NCBI RefSeq assembly: GCF_000384075.1
Contig: NZ_KB913025.1
Span: 374,238-438,237, forward strand
DNA length: 64,000 bases
From: Methylovulum miyakonense HT12
GTDB taxonomy: Bacteria > Pseudomonadota > Gammaproteobacteria > Methylococcales > Methylomonadaceae
Direction: 5' to 3'
Part shown: positions 27,007-36,030 of the stretch, piece by piece
Layout: every line of letters begins with the position of its first letter
How positions within the stretch are numbered: the first letter of the stretch is position 1
Made by a program: the position numbers and the translations under genes
Notes under the pieces: generated by a model
Told to the model about the DNA's origin: nothing
The model's input: only the letters and a program-made list of their open reading frames with translations
Database searches by the model: none

Positions 27007-29133
27007 TTAGCTGACCACCCATAACAATAATAGTAAAGTGGCAAACGAATAACCGAGATAAGTCCGGATATTGCCTGTTTGGATACGCCCCACCTGTCTG
27101 GCCAAACGGTCCACCCCGCGTGCAACCGGTTCATAGAGCCTTGGCCAGCTATGGTCCTGGATATGCAATTGATAACGGATAGCTGCCACATCCTGGTTCA
27201 TGGCGCCTTGCAGGTCTTTGTCGACCTGCTCGTCAATGATCCAGGCGTTGGCAAAAATACGCCGGAAAGGCATGGTAAACGCATGGCAACTATACTGCAT
27301 ACGCGGTGTCAAGCCACCAAAACCGCAATCCCAAGGCTCCGCCCGGCGCATCACCGTGGCAGGGTTACGCCGCAAATACCAAAAGCTGATGCAACCGGCA
27401 ATCAAGGCGGCTATCAGCACCAAAGGCGGCGAATAGGAGGCCTGCTTGGCCGAAACCGGCGCTAGCCACAACCAACCCAGCGCGGAGTCATTCGGCAGGG
27501 TTTGCCCCAGCAGTTGGCCGGCAACGCTGTTGAGCAAGCTAATAATCACGCCAGGAAAAATGCCGATTAAAAAACACAATCCCGCCAACAGGCTGGGGCC
27601 GGCCAGCATCCCTTTATCACTAACTTCATGGGCATTGTCACAGTGGCGTGAACGCGGCTGCCCCAAAAAGATCATGCCGAACACCTTGACAAAACACGCC
27701 GCCGCCAGCGCCGCCGTCAACGCCAGGGCGGCGGCGGCAACCGGAATCAAACTGCGCAACACGCCATTATCCAGCACATCAACCTGCAATGCGGTCTGGA
27801 AAGCCAGCCATTCCGAAACAAAGCCATTAAACAAAGGCAAGGACGAAATGCTCATACAGCCAACCAAAAATAACTTGCTAGTGTGTGGCAGTCGTCTGAT
27901 CAAACCGCCCATCAGGTCGATGTTCAACTCATGCGTTTGATGCTGGAGGATGCCAGCGCCTAGGAACAACAAGTTCTTGAACAAGGCATGGTTGAAAGCA
28001 TGGAACAACGCCGCCAAAAAGCCCAAGGCCGCCAGTTGCGGCTGGCCGTTATCCATAAAAATCATCGACAAACCCAGCACCATAAAAATAATGCCGATAT
28101 TTTCAACGGAACTGTACGCTAACAGCCGTTTTAAATTGGTTTGCATCAACGCATACAAAATACCGCCCAGCGCAGAAACCGTGCCGACAACCAATAGCAC
28201 CACCCCCCATTGCCAATGGACATCGCCGATCAAATCATAACAAAAGCGGATCAACCCATAGAGCGCGACTTTTAGCATCACGCCGCTCATCAGTGCGGAA
28301 ATATGCGAGGGCGCCACCGGATGCGCCTCCGGCAACCAAACGTGGATAGGAACGACCCCGGCCTTCATGCCAAACCCCAGCAAGGCGAGCACAAAAGCGA
28401 TACTGGCCCAGGTGCTTGATAATTTTGCCTCCCGCAAAGCATCAAACGTAAAGCCGTCAGAAAAACTCGCCAGCACGCCAAAAGCCAAAATAATGGCCAA
28501 GGCACCGACTTCCGCCATCAACAAATACAGGAAGGCGGCGCGGCGATTGGCCGGGTTTTCATGCTGGAACGCCACCAGGAAGTAACTGGCGACCGACATC
28601 AATTCCCAGGCAATCATGAAGAAAAAGGCGTCATCGGCCAACAACACCAACAACATCCCAGAAACAAACAGCCCGGTAAACAAGCCCAAGGCCGCAAAAG
28701 GATGTTGGCTTTCGTCATAAGCACGGACATAGCCTGGGCCATAAAGGCTGACCGCCCCCACGCCAATACCGATAATCAAATAGAAGAACCCGGACAAACT
28801 GTCAAAACGGACATGCCAAGGCAACCAAGGCAAGCCTAAACTGATTTGGTCAATAAAAGCTTCTTTACCAACCATCACACCCAAACCGGCCAGGACAGCA
28901 AACATGCCGGACAGCCCCAATAACCCGAACACCGCTTGCCGAAGCGTGTCCGGGTAACGCGCTTCCTGCAAGCTGCCCTCAAGCACGGACTGGCCATATT
29001 GATGGCTATCCGGAAATGTTTTAAACCAATACCCGCTAAGCCCCTGCAGAACCTGCCGCTGGCCCATCATCAACGCCAGCAAACCGGAGGCAAAACTGAA
29101 CAGCACCGCACCATAAGCTAATAGTAGGATCAT
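27007..29133 (-). CDS. hyfB: HyfB/NuoL-like antiporter-type membrane subunit
   Basis: About 708 residues from the ATG before ILLLAYGAVLF; an in-frame ATG at 29187 would add a less hydrophobic leader. It is a multi-spanning Proton_antipo_M protein with FFFMIAWELMSVASYFLVAFQHE, GVVPIHVWLPEAHPVAPSHISALMSG and TNLKRLLAYSSVENIGI. The soluble C-terminal tail is typical of HyfB. It is the first gene of a compact six-gene unit, hyfB-C-E-F-G-I, without ferredoxin-type HyfA/HyfH. It is preceded by the duplicated control region. Confidence 0.92.
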   Translation of the reverse strand: MILLLAYGAVLFSFASGLLALMMGQRQVLQGLSGYWFKTFPDSHQYGQSVLEGSLQEARYPDTLRQAVFGLLGLSGMFAVLAGLGVMVGKEAFIDQISLGLPWLPWHVRFDSLSGFFYLIIGIGVGAVSLYGPGYVRAYDESQHPFAALGLFTGLFVSGMLLVLLADDAFFFMIAWELMSVASYFLVAFQHENPANRRAAFLYLLMAEVGALAIILAFGVLASFSDGFTFDALREAKLSSTWASIAFVLALLGFGMKAGVVPIHVWLPEAHPVAPSHISALMSGVMLKVALYGLIRFCYDLIGDVHWQWGVVLLVVGTVSALGGILYALMQTNLKRLLAYSSVENIGIIFMVLGLSMIFMDNGQPQLAALGFLAALFHAFNHALFKNLLFLGAGILQHQTHELNIDLMGGLIRRLPHTSKLFLVGCMSISSLPLFNGFVSEWLAFQTALQVDVLDNGVLRSLIPVAAAALALTAALAAACFVKVFGMIFLGQPRSRHCDNAHEVSDKGMLAGPSLLAGLCFLIGIFPGVIISLLNSVAGQLLGQTLPNDSALGWLWLAPVSAKQASYSPPLVLIAALIAGCISFWYLRRNPATVMRRAEPWDCGFGGLTPRMQYSCHAFTMPFRRIFANAWIIDEQVDKDLQGAMNQDVAAIRYQLHIQDHSWPRLYEPVARGVDRLARQVGRIQTGNIRTYLGYSFATLLLLLWVVS

Positions 29134-29277
29134 GAAATTCTCACTTAATGTTGTCGTTGCAGGAATAGCCTGAGTGGCGCGATTCATTTACGCTGGTTTC
29201 AGGGTATGGCTATCCCCGCCTTTGCCGTTACCATCGGGATGTTTTAGCCAACAAACCACAAAACCTTTGATTCGCCC

Positions 29278-29310
29278 CTAGCGATATACATTTTGATAAG
29301 TGGCCGCCAT
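29278..29310 (-). pseudogene. Relic of a dabA start upstream of hyfB
   Basis: The repeat before hyfB includes an ATG at the place of the dabA start. The short frame reads MAATYQNVYR then stop, against MTATHSHIHH at the start of DabA. So the duplicated segment carried the first codons of dabA. It may survive only as a leader peptide or as a scar of the rearrangement. Confidence 0.5.
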
Positions 29311-29460
29311 CGCATGGAAACTGCAAAGTAACGCGGGATTACTCCAGATTAAAGCAAGCATAATACATACCCGAAATTAACTTGCTAATTTAAATACCAT
29401 TTATTTTATATGACAATTGCCATTGGTGGCATTGGCCCACCCAGCGGTTCATTTCAACCG
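29299..29460 (-). promoter_or_regulatory. hyf operon upstream control region (copy B of the duplicated sequence)
   Basis: Homologous to the dabA upstream region over about 160 bp, same strand. The block CCATTGGTGGCATTGGCCCA (29420-29439) is perfectly kept, next to GGTTCATTTCAACC (29446-29459), which has one change from the dabA palindrome. The distance from the block to the relic ATG (about 110 bp) equals that to the true dabA ATG. The real hyfB start is about 290 bp away. Confidence 0.65.
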
Positions 29461-29570
29461 GCCTATAATTCCATAACCCATGGGCATTTAACATGATAAA
29501 ATCAAGCAGTTACGGATAAGCCGTAACTAAAAATAACAACACATTCAAACAATTATAAGTGGTGGTTATC
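29461..29570 (+). promoter_or_regulatory. Leader of the RTX gene
   Basis: An AT-rich leader with a small hairpin at 29508-29528 (AGTTACGG / CCGTAACT) and a GGTGG ribosome site just before the ATG. Promoters for the RTX gene and the hyf unit must share the roughly 437-bp divergent region 29134-29570. Confidence 0.45.
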
Positions 29571-30830
29571 ATGGCAATCCTGAAAGGCAATTATCAAAAA
29601 AATACGCTCAATGGCGGTGCTGGCAATGACATCCTTTATGGATACGGTGACAATGATGTACTGAATGGGGGGGCAGGCAATGACCAACTGTTCGGTGGAC
29701 GTGGCGCCGATACCCTAAACGGTAGTGATGGCAACGATCTTTTGGACGGCGGAAAGGATGCCGACAAAATGGACGGTGGTTCCGGTAACGACATCTACAT
29801 CGTTGACAATCAAAATGATGCCATCGCCGAACTGTCAACTGGCGGCACTGACACGGTCAGATCTTCAATCAATTGGACGCTAGGGGCAAACCTAGAAAAA
29901 CTGATATTGACCGGTACGGCAGCCATTAATGGCACTGGAAATACCTTGGCCAATACGATTATAGGCAACAATGCCAATAATGTCTTAAATGGTGATGCGA
30001 GTGACGACATCTTGGATGGTAAGTCAGGTGTGGACACTTTAAACGGTGGCGGCGGAAACGACACCTTAATAATCAAAGAATTTGATGGGGATGTGCTCAA
30101 CGGCAACTTAGGTAGGGATACTTTAGAAGTTTTAGGTGGCAACCAAACTATCGAATTAAATAAGTCCGCAATAAAAAACATCGAAACCATCAAATTTGCC
30201 GACGACAGCAACAGCACCTTAAAAGTGACCGCCCAAAGCGTTAAGGATTTGAGCAATTCCACTGACACCCTGGTTTTCGAGGCCAAAGGTGAAAACACTT
30301 TGGTCATGGACACTGGCTGGACTGACCTGGGGGTCATAAACGGCTACCAAACCTTCACCAAAGACGGCGCCACCCTACGGGTCAATCCGGCGATAGGCAA
30401 CATCAACATCCATTATGACGCGTTCACCATTTCGGACACCACGACAGCGGCGGCAGCCAGTGGCGTGTTTGATGACGGCGTCCAAACCATCACCATTGAT
30501 TTTGGTGGCAAACGCTATGAAGACTGGGGTTTGGCTAAAATTGACCTGAGCGGCTTTGGTTTGGAAGACAAGCTGGTTATCGCCCAACATGATGGGGCTT
30601 TAGCACTAGGCACGGCTATCAATCAATCATTCACCACTTTTTATATCCATGAAGAACATTATTTCAATTCCCATAAGACTTTCAAGGAGGATTATGTTTC
30701 CTGGAAAGTAGGCGCAGCCTCTGCCAAGCTCGTTTCAAAAACCACCTTCCCAAATAGCAGCACGGGTGGCACCCCGACGCATACCGTGAACCTTACAGGC
30801 CTGACCAGTAGCCAATTTGTGTTTGTCTAA
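29571..30830 (+). CDS. RTX (hemolysin-type calcium-binding repeat) secreted protein
   Basis: 419 residues from the ATG ([11 protein letters not shown]) behind GGTGG. The N-terminal half has glycine-rich nonapeptide repeats ([56 protein letters not shown]), which bind calcium and form a beta-roll. The C-terminal half is an unrecognised beta-rich domain ending SSQFVFV. There is no N-terminal signal peptide, as expected for type I secretion. No secretion genes lie nearby. Confidence 0.88.
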   Translation: MAILKGNYQKNTLNGGAGNDILYGYGDNDVLNGGAGNDQLFGGRGADTLNGSDGNDLLDGGKDADKMDGGSGNDIYIVDNQNDAIAELSTGGTDTVRSSINWTLGANLEKLILTGTAAINGTGNTLANTIIGNNANNVLNGDASDDILDGKSGVDTLNGGGGNDTLIIKEFDGDVLNGNLGRDTLEVLGGNQTIELNKSAIKNIETIKFADDSNSTLKVTAQSVKDLSNSTDTLVFEAKGENTLVMDTGWTDLGVINGYQTFTKDGATLRVNPAIGNINIHYDAFTISDTTTAAAASGVFDDGVQTITIDFGGKRYEDWGLAKIDLSGFGLEDKLVIAQHDGALALGTAINQSFTTFYIHEEHYFNSHKTFKEDYVSWKVGAASAKLVSKTTFPNSSTGGTPTHTVNLTGLTSSQFVFV

Positions 30831-31176
30831 ACAACAAAAATAACAGGGCAAGCGTATATAAAATCAATAAAATATCAATAACTTATATTTTAACGTTGTA
30901 CAGATTAACGCAGGATGGGGTTTGAACCAACAGTAGGCGCATTAGGCGACCCCATCCGTAACGTTTTGAGCTACCTAATAGGCACTAAAAACGTTACGGA
31001 ACGGGTTACAAACCCGGTTCCAGCACTAGGATTTTTATGATGACCGTTAATTTTAAGACAGATGTTTGCTACTATGAAATTGCAGTTGCAGCCTGTTATC
31101 CAGTTTAGCTACTCATTACATTACGAAAAACCAGACCTCCCAACAATCCAAAAAACATTATTAGGTGGTGGTTCTT
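30831..31176. repeat. Structured repeat region left of the TPR-sulfotransferase gene
   Basis: No gene. Three stems are seen: GGATGGGGT/ACCCCATCC (30913-30921 with 30949-30957), CCGTAACGTTTT/AAAAACGTTACGG (30956-30967 with 30987-30999), and a 34-bp unit at 30988-31021. The last is repeated in inverted orientation at 34006-34037. A GGTGG ribosome site precedes the truncated RTX start. Confidence 0.55.
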
Positions 31177-31255
31177 ATGGCAATTATTAAAGGCAATAAT
31201 CAAAAAAACATACTTGGCGGTGGCACAGCCGATGACCAGCTGATCGGTTACCTGA
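31177..31255 (+). pseudogene. Truncated RTX gene start
   Basis: The ATG with a GGTGGTGG leader and the first codons (MAIIKGNNQKNILGGGTADD) closely match the start of the intact RTX gene at 29571 ([20 protein letters not shown]). Homology stops after about 24 codons at DDQLIGY. The frame then runs into the unrelated 5' region of the next gene. This is a 5' fragment left by a duplication or deletion. Confidence 0.65.
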
Positions 31256-31450
31256 CAGCCAATTTGTTTTCATCTAAAGCACGACAAATTTTTTGCCAAC
31301 CCAACCTGTCAGGTTTTCGTTATCCAGCGAGCAAGCCATGTCCGCCCCCCCTTAGCCTCCCGCATCAGAACCCTACAACAACGTGGCGCATTAGCGGAAG
31401 CCACAGCTTTATGCCAACAAGCGCAATCAAAACATCCCCATTATCCCGCA

Positions 31451-33946
31451 TTGTTAGCCTTGCAGGGCGTGTTGCATTGCCAACAACAGGACTTTGAACA
31501 AGGCCGTGCGTGTTTGCAACTCTTGCAAACACAAACAAGCGGATTTGATGCGCAAACCCTAACCGACATGGCCGCCATCCATCTGCTCCTAAAAGAACCT
31601 CTCCCCGCCCTCCAGGCTTTGAACCAAGCCTTAAACCAACAGCCCGGTTTTTACTTGGCACTAGCCCGGCGCGGCCTGGTGTTGATGCAGCTAGGCCGTT
31701 TTACCGAAGCACAAAGCGATTTGCAAACCGCATTGCCACAAAGCCCCGAACCGCAACAAGCCGCGATGCACATCAACATCGCCCGTTGCGCCCTATCCCT
31801 GGCTGAAAACGACAAGGCCTTGCAACACATCGGACAAGCGCAAAATTTGGGTGGTAGCCATTTGGAACAAGGGTTGCTGGTAGAGGTGGACGCTTATGTC
31901 GCCTTACAACGCTGGGAGGATGCAGAAGCCGCCATCCAACACGCCCTGGACGCTGGTTTGGAAGAGCTAAAATGCGTGAAATTATTGGCCTTGGTGCTGG
32001 CGGGGCAAGACAAACATGCGCAAGCCGCGCATTCCTTACGGCAAGCCTTAAGCAAACACCCGGACGATATTGGATTGCTGATGCAGCTTGCCACCCTTGC
32101 GAAGGTGCAAGGCCATTACGGCGAAACCGTGCGTTACATACAAGCGGCGATCAAAATCGAACCGGAAAACGCTTCGTTATGGGCGCAACTCGCGCAACTG
32201 GGAAACAAACATTTCGACGAACGCGGCGCACTAGCCGCCGCCGAAAAAGCCCTGGCACTAACCGAAATCACAACGGGCCTGCAACGCGCCGAAGCTTTAG
32301 TTGCCATTGCCAGCGTCACCAGTGGACAAAACCTAGCGGAAAGCTATTACCAACAAGCCATGGGGCTGATCCCTGATTATGTCCCCGCCAGTTTGGGCCT
32401 GGGCCATTTGTTACTGCAATGGGGACGGATTGACGAAGCGGTCGCCCATTTTGAATCGGTGGCCGAACGGCATCCGGTGGCGGGTTACGGCGCCTTGATC
32501 AATGCACGGCGTTTCCCCGAAGACCCTGAAATTTTGGCACATATCGAAAAAATTGCTTATTTGCCTAGCTTGCAAGGCACGGTTTCCAGTGGCTTGTTGT
32601 TCGATTTGGCAGCCGCTTGGGAACACCTTAAAGATTACGGCAAAGCCTTCCGCTTCGCCAATGCCGCCAATGCCGCCAATGCCGCCAGCCGCAAGTTCCT
32701 GGCTTACAATCCAGAACAACACACCCGGCATTGCCAAGCGATACGCCGCACCTTCACGCCGGAATTTTTCGCCCAAACCCAATCCTACGGCAACCCTTCC
32801 GGCTTACCCACTTTTGTATTGGGGATGCCGCGTTCAGGGACCACCTTAGTCGAACAGATCTTGGGCGGACATAAAGACATTTTTGTCGCGGGTGAAATCG
32901 CCATTTTGTCCCGTGTGATCCAAAAACTCAACGCTTGGGAACGCCATATCGGTTCCGGGCAACAATATCCCGATTGTGTGCGTGATTTGACCCCTGGACA
33001 AACCCGGCATTTTGCCCATGAGGTATTGGAAGAGCTGCGCCACTATGACCCTAACGCCCGTTATATCGTTGACAAGCTACCGCATAACTTTGAAAACATA
33101 GGCTTAATCCGTTTATTGTTCCCCAACGCACCCATCATCCATGTGCTGCGCGAACCGCGTGATGTCGCCGTATCCAATTATTTCACCGACTACCAAGCCA
33201 AATTTGGCGGCATGGGTTTCGCTTATGACTTAAAGGACATCGGCGCACAATTGCGTGACCACCAAAGCTTGATGGCGCATTGGGACAACGTGCTGGCAAA
33301 ACCGATCTTGACCATACGTTATGAAGACGTAGTGGCCGGCACCGAAGCCGCCGCCCGTAAGATCCTGGATTATTTAGGCTTGGCTTGGACTGATTCGGTA
33401 TTAGATTTCCAAAACTTGGAACGCGCCGTCAAAACCGCCAGCGTCTGGCAAGTGCGGCAACCCATTTATCGCACCTCCACCGAAAAATGGCGGCGATATG
33501 CCGATTTTTTACAGCCTTTAGAAGAAATTTTAAGCGCCCCGCCATTGGCCGGCCCCTTAGAGCCCTTGGAAACTTTACCTGCGGGCTATTTCTTTCAAGG
33601 CATGGCGTGTTTGCAAGCTGGGGAATTGGAACCCGCAGGGGAAATATTCAGCACGATAGTGCAACAACATCCCCAACACGCCGCGGCCTTGCACATGCTG
33701 GGCATCACCCGCTTTAAGCAAGGCCAAGCACACACCGCCCTGCCCTTGCTACAACAAGCAATTGCCCAACAACCGCGCCATGCGGCGTGGTTCCAAAATA
33801 TCAGTGCCGTTTACAGGGTGCTGGGCATGGCGGACGAAGCGGATGCGGCGCAAGAAAAAAGCCAGCAATTGAAAAATTTGCAAGCGGTACAAACCTTGCA
33901 AAACGGACAACACCCGTTAGAGCCATTCACGGCAGCTGGAAAGTAA
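31451..33946 (+). CDS. TPR-sulfotransferase fusion protein (probable 5' frameshift)
   Basis: An 831-residue frame from a TTG. It has TPR repeats up to about residue 400, then a PAPS-dependent sulfotransferase domain with the 5'-phosphosulfate loop LGMPRSGTTLVEQILGG and the 3' motif LREPRDVAVSNYF, then more TPRs at the C-terminus. In-frame TPR-like coding continues upstream to about 31350 without a start codon. An ATG at 31338 would join this frame if the run of seven Cs at 31345-31351 had eight. Tyrosine or glycan sulfation is plausible; the target is unknown. Confidence 0.85.
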   Translation: MLALQGVLHCQQQDFEQGRACLQLLQTQTSGFDAQTLTDMAAIHLLLKEPLPALQALNQALNQQPGFYLALARRGLVLMQLGRFTEAQSDLQTALPQSPEPQQAAMHINIARCALSLAENDKALQHIGQAQNLGGSHLEQGLLVEVDAYVALQRWEDAEAAIQHALDAGLEELKCVKLLALVLAGQDKHAQAAHSLRQALSKHPDDIGLLMQLATLAKVQGHYGETVRYIQAAIKIEPENASLWAQLAQLGNKHFDERGALAAAEKALALTEITTGLQRAEALVAIASVTSGQNLAESYYQQAMGLIPDYVPASLGLGHLLLQWGRIDEAVAHFESVAERHPVAGYGALINARRFPEDPEILAHIEKIAYLPSLQGTVSSGLLFDLAAAWEHLKDYGKAFRFANAANAANAASRKFLAYNPEQHTRHCQAIRRTFTPEFFAQTQSYGNPSGLPTFVLGMPRSGTTLVEQILGGHKDIFVAGEIAILSRVIQKLNAWERHIGSGQQYPDCVRDLTPGQTRHFAHEVLEELRHYDPNARYIVDKLPHNFENIGLIRLLFPNAPIIHVLREPRDVAVSNYFTDYQAKFGGMGFAYDLKDIGAQLRDHQSLMAHWDNVLAKPILTIRYEDVVAGTEAAARKILDYLGLAWTDSVLDFQNLERAVKTASVWQVRQPIYRTSTEKWRRYADFLQPLEEILSAPPLAGPLEPLETLPAGYFFQGMACLQAGELEPAGEIFSTIVQQHPQHAAALHMLGITRFKQGQAHTALPLLQQAIAQQPRHAAWFQNISAVYRVLGMADEADAAQEKSQQLKNLQAVQTLQNGQHPLEPFTAAGK

Positions 33947-34298
33947 ACCGTCATGGCGGGATCGCCAACATCAAAGACACAAGGAATGTGCCTGAAGCAT
34001 AAGCCGGAACGGGTTTGTTACCCGTTCCGTAACGTTTCAATTGCCAATAAGCCTGTTGAAACAGTAGGACGGGGCTACAAGTCCAATGCCGTTAAGTTAA
34101 GCCGTTCGTGCTGAGCTTGTCGAAGCATGAATGGCTTGACTTAGGGGGACGGATTTTTCCATTCTCCCTTCGACAGGCTCAGGGCGAACGGAAAAATCCT
34201 TAACTTAACCGCATTGGCTCAAGCCCCGTCCCGCCCTAAAAACCTCCATCCCGCCATGGCTTGGATGGCCGCCACCAAGCGTCCATACATCCCTCTGC
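33947..34298. repeat. Nested inverted-repeat region right of the TPR-sulfotransferase gene
   Basis: No gene. It holds the inverted copy (34006-34037) of the 30988-31021 unit. A large imperfect palindrome follows at 34068-34231: GGACGGGGCT...GTTAAGTTAA at the left, TTAACTTAAC...AGCCCCGTCC at the right. The core carries GAGCTTGTCGAAGC and CTTCGACAGGCTC, a REP-like pair seen dispersed in many proteobacterial genomes. Confidence 0.6.
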
Positions 34299-36029
34299 CT
34301 ATTTCCCAACAAAATATAGCAACACCAGATTGGCGAGCAGCAACAGCAATGACAACCCTTTCCAAAACATCAAGGGATTGCGCTCTATCAACGGAAGGTT
34401 CTGCCGGGCATTTAAGAAGGCCGGATTGGGATGGCTAAGGTCATAGAGAAATTCGGACAAATCATCATAGCGCAACTGCGGATTCAGCGCCGTGGCTTTT
34501 CTTAACGCGCCGTCTATCCAAGTAGGGACCATCTCGTTGTGATGGAAACTGGGCACATACACCATTTTTGCCAAGGCATGCTTATCGGGTTTTTCCGGCA
34601 TCTGCCCGTAAGGCAACGCGCCGTTTATCATTTCATAGGTGATGACCGCCAGCGAATAGAGATCGGATTTTACGGTCGCCCGTTGTCCGGTGTGATATTC
34701 GGGCGCACTGTAATTCAGCGTGCCCAACACATCGTCCGGGTCTTCCAACGGGGCCAATTCGGCAATGCCTGCGATTTTCACCGAACCAAAATCAATGATT
34801 TTTACTATGCCGCCGTCCGCAAACATAACGTTTTCAGGCTTTAAATCTTGATGCAGCATTTCCATGCGATGGAATGCACGTAAGCCTTTGGCGATTTGCC
34901 CGACAATATTGCCCACGGTTTTGATATCGGGTTGTGGGTTGTCCGTCATCCATTGCCGTAACGTGCGCCCCTGCAAATATTCGGTGACATAGTAAATGCA
35001 ACTTTTTGCCCTATCGCTGCCGAGAACCTTCAACACATGTTCGTGTGTTATGCGTTTGCCAGCCCATTCTTCATGCAGGAAATGCTCGATGTAGCGGGTG
35101 TCATCGTCATAAAGTATTGACGGGGTTTTTAACACCACGGGCGTGTTAGTACGTGTGTCCAATGCCCGGTAAATCTGTGTGCGTTTACTGGCGTGCAGTT
35201 CCGCTTCGATACGGTAGCCGTCCAACACCATGCCCGCTTCCAGGGGCGGCGGAAACGGCAGGTTGGCATGGCGGCGAAGGATTTCATCTTCTTTAGCTTC
35301 GGGCAATGCGGCAATGCGGACAATTTGGCACGTGAGGTTGTCATCGCTGTGGTTCGCCATGGCCTGCCGCACAATTTGCCCGGCAATCCAGTCTAAATCA
35401 TCACCCTCTTGCAACAGCTTTTTCAGGTTTTTCTCATCAATAAAATCATGTACGCCATCGGTGGTCAGCATAAACACATCGCCGACAGCCAAAGGCAAGG
35501 ATTTGTAATCCACTTCCAAACGCGGCTCTATGCCCATCGCGCGGTTCAGATAATTTTTATCATTTGCCAACCAGACCCGGTGGTCACGGGTGACCTGCTC
35601 CAAATCGCCTTTGCGCAAACGGTAAACCCGCGAATCGCCGATGTGGAAAATATGGGCGGTAGTGGATTTCAGCACCAGGATGCTCAAGGTGCTGACCATG
35701 CCTTTAGCCGATTGGTAACGCTCCTGGCCTTGGCTGTATAACCATGAGTTGGTCGCCGAAAGGATTTTCTGCCCTGCCTGTTTGACCGACCAGGAATCAG
35801 GCGTGCTGTAATAATCGCTTAAAAAACTGACCACACAGCAATGGCTGGCCTGCTTGCCCGCATCGCTACCGCTCATGCCATCGGCAATGGCGACCGCGAT
35901 GCCTTTATAATCCAGCTGGTCGCCGTCAGGGATAAAGGCGCCGAAACAGTCTTCGTTATCGGCTTTGATGCCTGGATCGCTGGCGGAACCGATGTCGACG
36001 GCAAGTTCCGGTTTTATGGGCGCATCCAT
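34299..36029 (-). CDS. Bifunctional PP2C phosphatase / Ser-Thr protein kinase, membrane-anchored
   Basis: 576 residues. Residues 1-240 are a PP2C domain (DIGSASDPGIKADNEDCFGAF, AIADGMSGSDAGK, LTTDGVHDF). Residues 265-540 are a eukaryote-like kinase (VLKTPS lysine, MLHQDLKPENVMF, IIDFGSVKI). A C-terminal transmembrane helix follows (GLSLLLLLANLVLLYFV). The catalytic loop is HQD, so it is a non-RD kinase. It starts one base after the stop of the nitrate transporter gene, as in known NarK-linked kinase/phosphatase pairs, and so may regulate transport or assimilation of nitrate. Confidence 0.93.
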   Translation of the reverse strand: MDAPIKPELAVDIGSASDPGIKADNEDCFGAFIPDGDQLDYKGIAVAIADGMSGSDAGKQASHCCVVSFLSDYYSTPDSWSVKQAGQKILSATNSWLYSQGQERYQSAKGMVSTLSILVLKSTTAHIFHIGDSRVYRLRKGDLEQVTRDHRVWLANDKNYLNRAMGIEPRLEVDYKSLPLAVGDVFMLTTDGVHDFIDEKNLKKLLQEGDDLDWIAGQIVRQAMANHSDDNLTCQIVRIAALPEAKEDEILRRHANLPFPPPLEAGMVLDGYRIEAELHASKRTQIYRALDTRTNTPVVLKTPSILYDDDTRYIEHFLHEEWAGKRITHEHVLKVLGSDRAKSCIYYVTEYLQGRTLRQWMTDNPQPDIKTVGNIVGQIAKGLRAFHRMEMLHQDLKPENVMFADGGIVKIIDFGSVKIAGIAELAPLEDPDDVLGTLNYSAPEYHTGQRATVKSDLYSLAVITYEMINGALPYGQMPEKPDKHALAKMVYVPSFHHNEMVPTWIDGALRKATALNPQLRYDDLSEFLYDLSHPNPAFLNARQNLPLIERNPLMFWKGLSLLLLLANLVLLYFVGK

Positions 36030-36030
36030 G

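Noticed and set aside
21808..29133. Reading the hyf-like operon as a functional NiFe hydrogenase or formate hydrogenlyase
   Set aside because: The large subunit lacks the RxCGxC and DPCxxC ligands, and no maturation, formate dehydrogenase or ferredoxin subunit genes are present in the window.
29571..30830. Tandem nucleotide repeats in the RTX gene as a CRISPR or satellite
   Set aside because: The periodicity is 9 codons of the GGxGxD protein motif; it is a coding repeat.
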